This document shows, in pieces, positions 1 through 8,894 of a DNA stretch of 61,974 nucleotides (within the stretch, counting starts at the first letter, position 1; the number at the start of each line of letters is the position of its first letter). The stretch spans positions 403,526 to 465,499 of the forward strand of contig NZ_CXSU01000005.1 of assembly GCF_001403795.1 (NCBI RefSeq). Reading direction: 5' to 3'. The position numbers and the translations under genes are program-made. The notes beneath the pieces were generated by a model. That model saw only the letters and a program-made list of their open reading frames with translations. It was not told where the DNA came from and ran no database searches. The DNA comes from Jannaschia donghaensis. GTDB lineage: Bacteria > Pseudomonadota > Alphaproteobacteria > Rhodobacterales > Rhodobacteraceae.

Positions 1-671
1 TGCCCGAAACGCACCGGCAATGGACCGACCGGACGGGTCACCGCATTCTGGAACGCTATGGCATGACGGAAACGAACATGAACACCTCCAACCCCTACGA
101 CGGGGATCGGCGGCCCGGCACCGTCGGCCTGCCGCTGCCGGGGGTGGAACTGCGGATCTGCGCGGTCGGCACGACGAACCCGCTGCCCCGAGGCGAGACC
201 GGGATGATCGAAGTGCGCGGCGACAACGTGTTCCAGGGGTATTGGCAGATGCCCGAAAAAACCGCCGCCGAATTGCGGCCCGACGGCTGGTTCGTCACCG
301 GCGATCTGGGTCGCAGGGACGCCGACGGCTATGTCTCCATCGTTGGGCGCGACAAGGATCTGGTGATCTCGGGCGGGTTCAACATCTATCCGCGCGAGGT
401 GGAGGAAGTGCTGGACGGTCTGCCGGGTGTGCTTGAGTCCGCCGTGGTCGGCGTGCCGCACGGCGACATGGGCGAAGGTCTGGTCGCCGTCATCGTTCCC
501 GACGGCGATGGCCCGCCCAAAGAGGCGGCGCTTCGCGATGCGGTCGCGGGCCGGCTTGCCCGGTTCAAGCAACCCCGTGTCTATGTCTTCGCGGAGGAAT
601 TGCCGCGCAACACGATGGGCAAAGTGCAGAAAGCCGCCCTGCGAAAAAGCCACGCCGACGCCTTCGGCTGA
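1..671 (+). CDS. Malonyl-CoA synthetase / acyl-CoA synthetase (AMP-forming), 3' part
   Basis: The C-terminal part of an ANL-superfamily adenylating enzyme; the 5' end lies outside the window and the first full codon is at base 3. Visible are the YGMTET motif (A5 region), the TGDLG motif (A7), GRDKDLVISGGFNIYPREVE (A8 hinge) and LPRNTMGKVQK with the catalytic lysine (A10). The ERYGMTETNMNTSNPYDG stretch is typical of alphaproteobacterial malonyl-CoA synthetases (MatB/RhlA-like), which activate malonate to malonyl-CoA in the cytosol. The exact substrate is inferred from this resemblance; a broader acyl-CoA synthetase remains possible. The next gene is convergent, 48 bp away. Confidence 0.85.
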   Translation, partial: PETHRQWTDRTGHRILERYGMTETNMNTSNPYDGDRRPGTVGLPLPGVELRICAVGTTNPLPRGETGMIEVRGDNVFQGYWQMPEKTAAELRPDGWFVTGDLGRRDADGYVSIVGRDKDLVISGGFNIYPREVEEVLDGLPGVLESAVVGVPHGDMGEGLVAVIVPDGDGPPKEAALRDAVAGRLARFKQPRVYVFAEELPRNTMGKVQKAALRKSHADAFG

Positions 672-719
672 CGCTCAAGGCGGCGCGCAGGCCGGCGCGC
701 ATCCGGTCGCCGCACCGCG

Positions 720-1322
720 TCAACGCGGCGTCAGCATCGCATCCCCGATCATTCGCAACAGGACATCTTCGGCAGGATGGGCACCGTCGGGCGGCATCTT
801 CGCGTCGAGGACGAGGAAGCTGTGCCCGTGGACAAAGCACCACAGGGCATAGGCCCGTGCCTTGGCGTCGGCGTCGTCCACGCTGCGGTTCAGGCGATCC
901 GCGACGACTTCGACGACGATGCCGAAGGTCGCGTCGCCGCACGCCGTCATTTCCGCGTCATCGCCGCCATGTGTTTCGGCAAGGCCGAACATCGCGCCGA
1001 ACATGCCCGGCTCGGCACGGGCGAAATCGACATAGGCCTGACCGATCGCCGCGACCCTGGCGGGCGCGTCCGGCGCATGGGCGTCGGCGGCGGCGCGCAT
1101 CGCAAGCCGCAACCGCTCCATCGCCAGCAGGACGACACCGCGAATGATGTCGTGGCGATCGGTGAAATGCTTGTAGGGCGCGGCGGTGCTGACGCCCGCC
1201 CTTCGGCAAGCCTCCGCAATGGAAAATCCGTCGAGGCCGCTCTCCTCGATCAATGCGCGCACGGCTTCGAGCAGCTGCCCGCGCAGGTCGCCGTGATGAT
1301 AGTTTTTCTTCTTGAATGTCAT
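720..1322 (-). CDS. TetR/AcrR family transcriptional regulator
   Basis: A 200-residue repressor of the TetR family. The N-terminal helix-turn-helix runs from about residue 10 to 55 (ALIEESGLDGFSIAEACRRA, then AAPYKHF, the classic TetR signature), followed by an all-alpha ligand-binding domain resembling TetR_C_33/WHG types. The start at MTFKKKNYHHGDLR is chosen because this is the usual start of the subfamily; a longer frame reading through to 1637 overlaps the divergent gene and is rejected. It is divergent from the RND operon at 1426, and a 40-bp palindrome lies between them, so it very likely represses that operon and itself. Confidence 0.9.
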   Translation of the reverse strand: MTFKKKNYHHGDLRGQLLEAVRALIEESGLDGFSIAEACRRAGVSTAAPYKHFTDRHDIIRGVVLLAMERLRLAMRAAADAHAPDAPARVAAIGQAYVDFARAEPGMFGAMFGLAETHGGDDAEMTACGDATFGIVVEVVADRLNRSVDDADAKARAYALWCFVHGHSFLVLDAKMPPDGAHPAEDVLLRMIGDAMLTPR

Positions 1323-1367
1323 ACCGTTGTCCAAAACCTCCGGCCTCGCATCAAGATTTTCGTTGCC

Positions 1368-1407
1368 GAAGTTAGTGTTAGTAACATATGTAAGCAACAC
1401 TAACTTC
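1368..1407. promoter_or_regulatory. 40-bp palindrome, probable TetR operator
   Basis: The arms GAAGTTAGTGTT (1368-1379) and AACACTAACTTC (1396-1407) are perfect inverted complements, 12 bp each. The centre contains the palindrome ACATATGT (1384-1391) on the same axis. It lies between the divergent TetR gene (start 1322) and the efflux operon (start 1426), 18 bp before the latter's start codon. Long operators of this type are normal for TetR regulators of RND pumps; the assignment is inferred from position and symmetry. Confidence 0.8.
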
Positions 1408-1425
1408 ACCGCGTCGAGGTGCATC

Positions 1426-2625
1426 ATGGCCAGATCCAACTCTCCCATCGTGGATGCCCCGCGTCCATCCGCCTTGCGCCGGGCGGCACGTCGGGCCGGG
1501 CGTATTATAGTCACCCTTCTAGTGATCGCGGCCGCGGCCGGCGCGGTGGTCGCCGGTCGCGACATCCTTGCGGACCGGGCGAAGGCCGCCCCGACACCGC
1601 AGGCGGCCCCGGTGATCCCCGTCGCGGTGGAGACCATCGTGCTGGTCGATCACCACGACATCTCGCGCCGTTTTTCGGGGCAGTTCGAGGCGGCCCAGGA
1701 AACCGCGCTGGCCTTTGAGCGCGCGGGTACCGTCGTGACGATCCTGATACGGGAAGGCGACCGGGTCGCGGCGGGGGCGACGATCGCCACGCTCGACACC
1801 CGCAAATTGAACGCGGAGCGCGACCGTCTGATCGCATCGCGCACCGGCATGGTCGCCCAAGCCGAACTGGCGCGGCGCACCAACGCGCGCCAGGACGAAT
1901 TGCGCGACCGGGGCTTTGCCACCGACCAGACGCTGGACGACACGTCACTGACTCTGGCCCGGCTGGAAGCCTCCATCGCGGAGATCGACGCCGCCATTGC
2001 GGGTGTCGACGTGGACCTGTCGAATTCGGTGATCGTCGCGCCGTTTGCGGGGGTCGTATCGACCCGCGCGCTGGATATCGGGGCCATCGTGGCCCCCGGC
2101 ACGCCCATTGCCACGTTGCAGCAAGACGTGCCGCCCCGGTTCCGGGTCGGTCTTGACCCCGCGCTTGCCGACGCATTGGAACAGGGTCGCGATGCGGTGG
2201 TCACGACCGGTGGCCTGCCGCTGCCCGCCCGCCTGTCCCGTCTGTCGCCGTCGCTGGACCCGGCGACGCGCAGCCGGACGGCGTTCTTCGATCTGATCGT
2301 CGGGCCCAGCCCGCCGGATCGTGCGACGGGCAGTGTCGAGCTGCGTCAAAGGATCGACGGCGTGGGGGCCTGGGTGCCGCTGTCCGCGTTGCGCCAGGGG
2401 CCGCGCGGAACCTGGACACTGCTGACGGTGTCGGGGGGTCGGGTCGGTGTCGAAGCGGCCGAAGTGCTGCATATCGAAGCGGCGCGCGCGTTCGTGCGCG
2501 GCACCTTCGCGGACGGCGCGACCTTCATTTCCGCCGGGGCGCATCGGGTCGTGCCGGGGCAGATGGTGGTACCGGATCCGGGCCCGACCGCACGCGCAGG
2601 GGAGGATTTGGCATGGGCACGCTGA
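1426..2625 (+). CDS. RND efflux periplasmic adaptor (membrane-fusion protein)
   Basis: A 399-residue HlyD/AcrA-type adaptor that would link an inner-membrane RND pump to an outer-membrane channel. It has a basic N-terminus and one membrane helix (about residues 28-47, IIVTLLVIAAAAGAVVAG), a lipoyl half-motif (AGTVVTILIREGDRVAAGAT), a coiled-coil hairpin rich in Arg/Glu (about residues 125-180) and the second half-motif (VIVAPFAGVVSTRALDIGAIV). The start at 1426 has a GAGG ribosome site 6 bp upstream; an in-frame start at 1312 lies before the operator and is rejected. It overlaps the pump gene by 13 bp. The drug substrates cannot be read from the sequence. Confidence 0.9.
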   Translation: MARSNSPIVDAPRPSALRRAARRAGRIIVTLLVIAAAAGAVVAGRDILADRAKAAPTPQAAPVIPVAVETIVLVDHHDISRRFSGQFEAAQETALAFERAGTVVTILIREGDRVAAGATIATLDTRKLNAERDRLIASRTGMVAQAELARRTNARQDELRDRGFATDQTLDDTSLTLARLEASIAEIDAAIAGVDVDLSNSVIVAPFAGVVSTRALDIGAIVAPGTPIATLQQDVPPRFRVGLDPALADALEQGRDAVVTTGGLPLPARLSRLSPSLDPATRSRTAFFDLIVGPSPPDRATGSVELRQRIDGVGAWVPLSALRQGPRGTWTLLTVSGGRVGVEAAEVLHIEAARAFVRGTFADGATFISAGAHRVVPGQMVVPDPGPTARAGEDLAWAR

Positions 2626-5600
2626 CCTTTCGACAGCCACGGATCGTCGCGCTGATCCTTCTGGTGATCGTGGCGGCAGGGGCGTCGGCCTTGCTTGCGA
2701 TCGGGCGCCAGGAAGACCCCACGATCACCAACATCTTCGCCACGGTCACCACCGCCTATCCCGGCGCGGACCCCGCACGGGTCGAGGCGCTGGTGACGGC
2801 GGAGGTCGAGACGGCGCTGAGGGAAGTCGCGGAGGTCGATGTGCTGCAATCGGTGTCGGCGACCGGCGTCTCCATCGTGCAGATCGACCTGCTGGAAACC
2901 CTGCCTGTCGAGCGGATCGAGCAGGTCTGGTCGGAACTGCGCGATAAGCTGTCCGATGCGGCGGCGACGTTTCCAGCCGGTGTCGGACCGCCGGACCTCG
3001 ATACGGATGGGGCAGGGGCTTACGGCGCGATCGTGGCCATCTCACAGGGCCGCGACGGTGCGCCGATGACGCTGGCCGCACGCTACGGAGAGGCGTTGGC
3101 CGATCGGATGCGCAATGTGCCCGGCACGAAACTGGTCGAGGTCTTTGGTGCCCCCGAGGAAGAGATCACGGTCACGTTGAACACGTCGCGGGCCGCCGGG
3201 CTGGGTCTAACCGCCGACGCCGTATCGAAGGCCATCGCGCAGGCCGATGCGAAGGTGCGCGCCGGGCGGGTGACCGGCACGGGCGACGATCTGGTGCTGG
3301 AAGTGTCGGGCGAGATCGAGGCACTGGACCGTTTGCGCGAAATCGTTCTGCGCGACGGCGCGGGCGGCGATACCCTGCGGTTGGGCGACGTGGCCGACGT
3401 CACGCGCGGCCCGCGCCTGCCCGCCGCCGATCTGGCGATTCACGATGGTCGGCCTGCGATCCTTGTGGCCGCAAAGCTTGACGACGGGTTGCAGGTCGAT
3501 GTCTGGGCCGGGCAAATCCGGGGCGAGATCGACGCCTTCGCCCCCATCGTTCCCGGCGGCCTTTCGATGGCGCTGATCTTCGATCAATCCACCTATACCG
3601 CCGACCGTCTGACGGAGGTCGGGGCGAACATGGCGCTGGGCGTGGGGCTGGTGCTGGCGGTGCTGCTGCTGACGCTGGGCCTGCGCGCCGCGATGATCGT
3701 GGCGATCATCCTGCCACTCGTCTCGCTTGCCACGCTGTTCACCATGAACCTTATCGGGCTGCCGATCCACCAGATGTCGGTGACGGGCCTGATCGTCGCG
3801 CTGGGCCTGCTGGTCGATGCCGGGATCGTCATGACCGACGAGGTCGGACGCCGTCTGCGCGAAGGGGCCAGCCGGGTCGATGCCGTCGCCGCGTCGGTCC
3901 ACCGTCTGACGATGCCGCTGTTCGCGTCCACGGTGACGACGGCGCTTGGGTTCACGCCGATGATCCTGTTGCCCGGCCCCGCGGGTGATTTCGTCGGGGC
4001 CATCGCCCTGGCGGTCGTCATCATGCTGCTGTGGTCCTTTGCAGTCGCCGTCACGATCACCCCCGCGCTGGCCGGTTGGGCGATGCCGCGAACCGTCGGT
4101 CGCGGGCGCGGCGCGTGGCTGCGGAGCGGCATCCCGGCGGGGCCGGTGGGGCGCGTCTTCGCGGCCAGCCTGCGCTGGTCGGGCCGCAATCCGATCCGGT
4201 CGATCGTGCTGGCGATGGTCCTTCCGGTGTTGGGCTTCGCCTGCCTGCCGTTGCTGACGGCGCAGTTCTTTCCCGGCGTCGACCGCGATCAATTCCATAT
4301 CGAGATCGACCTTGCACCGGGGACCGGCATCGACCGAACCCGCGCGACGGTCGCCACCCTGGACACCGCGCTGCGCGCCACCGACGGGATCGAGACGGTC
4401 AGCTGGACGATCGGCAGGTCTGCCCCGGCCTTCTACTACAACATCACCGGCGGGCGCGATGCGGCGGCCCGCCATGCGCAGGCCCTGGTCCGCACGTCGG
4501 GCAAGGCCGCGACCGAAACCGTCCTGCCCGATCTTCAGCGCCGTCTGCCCGCACTGGCACCGGAGGCGCAGGTCCTGGTGCGCGGTCTGGTGCAGGGACC
4601 GCCCGTCGCCGCGCCGGTCGAGTTGCGACTGGTGGGCGACGATCTGGACGCGCTGCGCGATCGTGGCGCGGCGTTGCGTCGGATCGTGGCGGCGGCCCCG
4701 TCCGTCACATTGGCGCGATCGTCGATCACCGATGGTGCCCCAAAGGTCGGCATACGTGTCGACGAAGCGCGCGCCCGTCTGGTGGGTCTGACGCCGGGCG
4801 ATGTCGCCGGGCAGCTGGAAGGCGCGTTGGTTGGCACGACAGGCGGATCTATGATCGAAGGGACAGATATGCTTGCGGTTCGCGTGCGGCTGGACGATGC
4901 GGTGCGCGGCGATGTTTCGGCGATCCGCGACATGCCGCTGATCTTGCCCGGTGGCGATACTTTCGCCGCGACGCCGCTGTCGGCGATCGCCGATGTGGTG
5001 CTGGAGCCGGGCGCGGGCCAGATCACCCGCCGCGACGGGGAACGCGCGAACACCGTGCAGGCGTTCCTGCTGCGCGGCATCCTGCCCGAGGAGGCGCTGG
5101 TCGATATTAAGGCCCGCGTCGCGGCATCGGGTTTTGCCCTTCCCCCCGGCCTCCGGTTGGAGATCGGGGGCGACGCCGATGCGCGCGCGTCCACCCTGAA
5201 TAACCTCGTCGCGTCGCTGGGCCTGATCGTGACGATGACCATTGCGGTTGTGGTCATGACGTTTCGCAGTTTCCGCCTGGGGACTGTCGCCCTGCTGGGG
5301 GCGGGGGTGACGCCCGGGCTGTCGATGCTGGCGTTGGCGATTTTCGGCTACCCCTTCGGGATCAACGCGATCATCGGCCTGATCGGTGCGATCGGCGTGG
5401 CGATCAACGCGGCGCTGATTATCCTGACGGCCCTGCAGGAGGATGAGGCCGCCTTGACCGGCGACCCGAACGCGATGGCACGGGTGGTCATGGGGTCGTC
5501 CCGCCACATCGTGTCCACGACGATCACCACGGTCGGGGGGTTCCTGCCGTTGATCCTTGCGGGTGGCGGCTTCTGGCCTCCGTTCGCGATGTCCGTCGCG

Positions 5601-5750
5601 GGGGGCGTGGCCCTGTCGACGGTCCTGAGTTTCTATCTCGTGCCGCCCGCCTTTCGTCTTGTGTATGCCCGCGCAACAACGGGTCGGACCCCGCGGATGC
5701 CGCAAATCGGCACGCCGCAGTCGCCCCTGCGATTGAAGCCTGCCGAATGA
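2613..5750 (+). CDS. RND family efflux pump, inner-membrane subunit
   Basis: A 1045-residue AcrB/HAE-like transporter: an N-terminal helix (IVALILLVIVAAGASALLAI), two large periplasmic porter loops and two six-helix bundles. The proton-relay region in TM4 reads LLVDAGIVMTDEV, keeping only the first of the two aspartates of the usual VDDAIV. The TM10 region (IGVAINAALIILTAL) lacks the usual NNAIVL, so this is a divergent pump. It is translationally coupled to the adaptor (overlap 2613-2625) and presumably TetR-controlled. No outer-membrane partner is encoded nearby. Drug or detergent export is inferred. Confidence 0.9.
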   Translation: MGTLTFRQPRIVALILLVIVAAGASALLAIGRQEDPTITNIFATVTTAYPGADPARVEALVTAEVETALREVAEVDVLQSVSATGVSIVQIDLLETLPVERIEQVWSELRDKLSDAAATFPAGVGPPDLDTDGAGAYGAIVAISQGRDGAPMTLAARYGEALADRMRNVPGTKLVEVFGAPEEEITVTLNTSRAAGLGLTADAVSKAIAQADAKVRAGRVTGTGDDLVLEVSGEIEALDRLREIVLRDGAGGDTLRLGDVADVTRGPRLPAADLAIHDGRPAILVAAKLDDGLQVDVWAGQIRGEIDAFAPIVPGGLSMALIFDQSTYTADRLTEVGANMALGVGLVLAVLLLTLGLRAAMIVAIILPLVSLATLFTMNLIGLPIHQMSVTGLIVALGLLVDAGIVMTDEVGRRLREGASRVDAVAASVHRLTMPLFASTVTTALGFTPMILLPGPAGDFVGAIALAVVIMLLWSFAVAVTITPALAGWAMPRTVGRGRGAWLRSGIPAGPVGRVFAASLRWSGRNPIRSIVLAMVLPVLGFACLPLLTAQFFPGVDRDQFHIEIDLAPGTGIDRTRATVATLDTALRATDGIETVSWTIGRSAPAFYYNITGGRDAAARHAQALVRTSGKAATETVLPDLQRRLPALAPEAQVLVRGLVQGPPVAAPVELRLVGDDLDALRDRGAALRRIVAAAPSVTLARSSITDGAPKVGIRVDEARARLVGLTPGDVAGQLEGALVGTTGGSMIEGTDMLAVRVRLDDAVRGDVSAIRDMPLILPGGDTFAATPLSAIADVVLEPGAGQITRRDGERANTVQAFLLRGILPEEALVDIKARVAASGFALPPGLRLEIGGDADARASTLNNLVASLGLIVTMTIAVVVMTFRSFRLGTVALLGAGVTPGLSMLALAIFGYPFGINAIIGLIGAIGVAINAALIILTALQEDEAALTGDPNAMARVVMGSSRHIVSTTITTVGGFLPLILAGGGFWPPFAMSVAGGVALSTVLSFYLVPPAFRLVYARATTGRTPRMPQIGTPQSPLRLKPAE

Positions 5751-5771
5751 TGTATCGGGGCGGGGACGCTT

Positions 5772-8700
5772 CTATTCCGCCGGAACCGGTGTCGATTGCC
5801 GCCGCCGATCGCGCTTTTCGCCCAGCATCAGCATCGCCGGGGTCACGACCAGCGTCAGGACCGTCGCGATGACGAGCCCCCCCGCGATGGCCGAGGACAG
5901 TTCGGTCCACCACTGCGTCGACGGCGCCCCGAAGACGATCGACCGCTCGAAGAAATCGAGGTTTACGCCGATCACCATCGGCATGAGGCCGAGCGCGGTC
6001 GTCACGGACGTCAGGACCACCGGGCGCAGGCGTTGCGCCCCGGTCCGCAGCGCCGCTTCCAGCGGGGACAGGCCGCTGCGCTTGAGATCGTTGTAGGTGT
6101 CGATCAGCACGATGTTGTTGTTCACCACGATCCCGGCCAACGCGATTACCCCGATGCCGCCCATCACCACGCCGAAGGGGCGGCCCGTCACGATCAGGCC
6201 CAGCAAGACGCCCGCGATCGAGAAGATGATGGCGCTCATCACGATGCCGGCCTGAAAGAAGCTGTTGAACTGGATCACTAGGACGATCAGCATCAGGAAA
6301 ATCGCGGCCACGAACGCCCCCACGAGGAAGATCATCGATTCCGCCTGATCCTCGGCCTCGCCCGCGAAGGAATAGGCGACGCCGTCGGGCAGATCGGCGT
6401 CGTCCAGCGCGGCCTGCAGGGCCGTCACCTGATCGTTTACCAGAATGCCCGGTGCGACGTTGGCCTGGATCGTGACAACCCGACGCTCGTCCTCCCGGCG
6501 GATGGTGCCGACCCGTTCGGACGGTGCGAAGGTCACGAAGTTGGAAATCGGGACCAGACCGGCGGTCGTCGGGACGCGCAGCCCCCCAAGCTCGGCCAGG
6601 GACCGTTCCTCGCGCGGGAAGCGCACCCGAATGTCGAGCGCGCCGTCCACGTCCGACGGGCGGTAGTCGGCGACGGTGATGCCCTGGGTCAGCAGCTGAA
6701 CGGCCTGACCCAGCAGGCTGACGTCTGCCCCATAGCGCGCGGCTTCCTCCCGGTCGACCAGGATGGACACCTCCACCCCCGGCAGGGGCCGCGTGTCGGT
6801 CACGTCGGTGAAGCCGCCGATCCGTTCCATGATCGCCAGCGCAGTTTCCACCGCCTCGGCCTGTTTCGATGGATCGCGGGCCCGGATCTGAAGGTTCACC
6901 GGCTTGCCGGAGGTCGGGCCGCCGCTTTCGGTCTGCACCTGCACGTCGATGCCCGCAATGTCGGAGACCAGGGCGCGGATTTCCGTGCCGATCTCGGCCG
7001 CCGTGCGCCGTTCGTCCCAGTCGATCAGATCCAGCTGGATCGTGCCGATGGTTTCCTCGTCGCCGCCCGACGCACTCATGGTGGACCGGGCATAGACACT
7101 TTCGATCTCATTGAGATTCAGCAGGCGGTCCTCGACCACGCGGACCAAGGCATCGCGTTCCCAGATCGAGAAATTGTCGCGGGCGCGGACCTGCACCTGC
7201 ATGAACTCCGGCTCCACCGACGGAAAGAAGGTCACGCCGTTGCCGAACTGGCCGTAGGCCCCGAAAGACCCCAGCAGCATCGCGATCGCCAGCAAAAGCG
7301 TCGCGCCGGGGCGCAGGATTGCCCATTCCAGAACGCGGACATAGGCGCCCGTCGCCCCGCCCATGCGCCGGGGGTCGCCCGATTCAGCGGCGTGCATCGC
7401 GCGTTTGGCCGCCGCCGTCTGCGGCTGACGCCGGCCGATCAGACCGCCCAGCACGGGGATGAAGATCAGCGCCATGAACAGCGACGCCGACAGCGTCAGA
7501 ATGACGGTGATGGGCAGGAATTTCATGAATTCACCGACCAACCCGGTCCAGAACAGCAACGGAAAGAACACGCACAGCGTCGTTGCCGTCGACGCGATGA
7601 TGGGCCACGCCATGCGCTTGGCCGCATCGCTGTAGGCATCGCGCGGCGCGGCCCCGTCCTGCAAGCGCCGGTCGGCCAGTTCGGTCGTCACGATGGCCCC
7701 GTCGACCAGCATCCCGACGACCAGGATCAGGGAAAAGAGGACCACGATGTTCATCGTCGCCCCGATGGCCAGCAGGGCGATTACACCGGCCAGGAACGCG
7801 CCGGGAATGGCCAGCCCCACCAGGATCGCGGACCGGGTGCCGAGCGCGAAAAGGATCACAATCATCACCAGCATGACGGCGGCGATGACGTTGGCCTCCA
7901 GATCCGACAGAAGGGTTTCGACCTGCTCGGACTGGTCCTGCAGATAGGTGACCTCGATGCTTTCGGGCCAGTCAACGCGCAATTCGTCGACGGCCTGCTT
8001 CACCGCCGCCACGGTGTCGATGATATTGGCGCCCGAGCGTTTCTTGACCTCCAGCGCCAGGGCGGGCTGTCCGTCGATGCGGGCGAAGCCGGTCGGGTCC
8101 TCGAAGGTGCGGCGGATGACGGCGACATCGCCGAAGGTCACGACCGCATCGTCGCGCACCTTGATCGGCATGGCCATCACATCCTCGATGTTCTCGATCA
8201 GGCCAGGCACCTTCAAGACGATGCGCCCGCCGCCCGTTTCGATGGCTCCGGCGGCGATCAGGCGGTTGTTGCGCTGGATCTGGCCGATAACCTCGTCGAA
8301 AGACAGGTTGTAGGTCTGGAACACCGTCGGGTCGATCAGCACCTCCATGAATTCCGACCGTTCCCCTCCGATATCGACCTCCAGAACGCCGGGGATCGCC
8401 TCGATCCGTTCCTGCGCGGCGTCGGCCAACTCGTTCAGGGTGCGTTCGGGGATCGGCCCTGACAGGACGGTCGTGATGATCGGGAAAAGCGCGGTGTTCA
8501 CTTCCGTGATGGTCAGGTCGTAGGCATCGTCCGGCAACTCCCCTTCGACGCGGTCGGCGGCTTCACGGACCTTGTCGAGCGCTTCGTCGATGTCGCCGCC
8601 GGCGGTGAATTCCAGCTGGACCGATGCGAAGCCTTCGGCCGCCTCGCTCGACATCTTGTCGAGATCCGCGATGGCCCCGAACTCCGCCTCCATCGGCTCC

Positions 8701-8894
8701 AGCAGCAGACGCTCGGCATCCGACGGGCTGATCCCTTCGAGGCCGGTCGACACATAGACCAGCGGCAGCGGCACCTCGGGGTTCGCCTCCTTCGGGATGG
8801 CGACATAGGCATAGGCCCCGACGGACAGCAGGACGACCAGGGCCATCACCACCACACGCGCGCGGGAAAAAGCGGCGTCGATGATCGCGTTCAT
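5772..8894 (-). CDS. RND family efflux pump, inner-membrane subunit (second system)
   Basis: A 1040-residue RND transporter with the canonical layout: N-terminal helix, porter domain (KEANPEVPLPLVYVSTGLEGISP near residue 35), TM4 motif VGMLVDGAIVTTEL and TM10 motif AGIVVNNNIVLIDTYNDL. One of the two TM4 aspartates is Gly, common in this branch. The ATG overlaps the stop of the upstream adaptor gene (ATGA at 8891-8894), so the two are translated together. It converges on the first RND operon with only 21 bp between stops. Its last 170 residues closely resemble the RND fragment left in the island at 41.2-41.7 kb. Confidence 0.92.
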   Translation of the reverse strand: MNAIIDAAFSRARVVVMALVVLLSVGAYAYVAIPKEANPEVPLPLVYVSTGLEGISPSDAERLLLEPMEAEFGAIADLDKMSSEAAEGFASVQLEFTAGGDIDEALDKVREAADRVEGELPDDAYDLTITEVNTALFPIITTVLSGPIPERTLNELADAAQERIEAIPGVLEVDIGGERSEFMEVLIDPTVFQTYNLSFDEVIGQIQRNNRLIAAGAIETGGGRIVLKVPGLIENIEDVMAMPIKVRDDAVVTFGDVAVIRRTFEDPTGFARIDGQPALALEVKKRSGANIIDTVAAVKQAVDELRVDWPESIEVTYLQDQSEQVETLLSDLEANVIAAVMLVMIVILFALGTRSAILVGLAIPGAFLAGVIALLAIGATMNIVVLFSLILVVGMLVDGAIVTTELADRRLQDGAAPRDAYSDAAKRMAWPIIASTATTLCVFFPLLFWTGLVGEFMKFLPITVILTLSASLFMALIFIPVLGGLIGRRQPQTAAAKRAMHAAESGDPRRMGGATGAYVRVLEWAILRPGATLLLAIAMLLGSFGAYGQFGNGVTFFPSVEPEFMQVQVRARDNFSIWERDALVRVVEDRLLNLNEIESVYARSTMSASGGDEETIGTIQLDLIDWDERRTAAEIGTEIRALVSDIAGIDVQVQTESGGPTSGKPVNLQIRARDPSKQAEAVETALAIMERIGGFTDVTDTRPLPGVEVSILVDREEAARYGADVSLLGQAVQLLTQGITVADYRPSDVDGALDIRVRFPREERSLAELGGLRVPTTAGLVPISNFVTFAPSERVGTIRREDERRVVTIQANVAPGILVNDQVTALQAALDDADLPDGVAYSFAGEAEDQAESMIFLVGAFVAAIFLMLIVLVIQFNSFFQAGIVMSAIIFSIAGVLLGLIVTGRPFGVVMGGIGVIALAGIVVNNNIVLIDTYNDLKRSGLSPLEAALRTGAQRLRPVVLTSVTTALGLMPMVIGVNLDFFERSIVFGAPSTQWWTELSSAIAGGLVIATVLTLVVTPAMLMLGEKRDRRRQSTPVPAE

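Noticed and set aside
3207-5705. Long open frame on the minus strand (832 codons) opposite the first RND pump
   Set aside because: Its translation is Arg/Gln/His/Asp-rich without domains, the mirror of a GC-rich gene in the opposite frame; the plus-strand pump has full family similarity.
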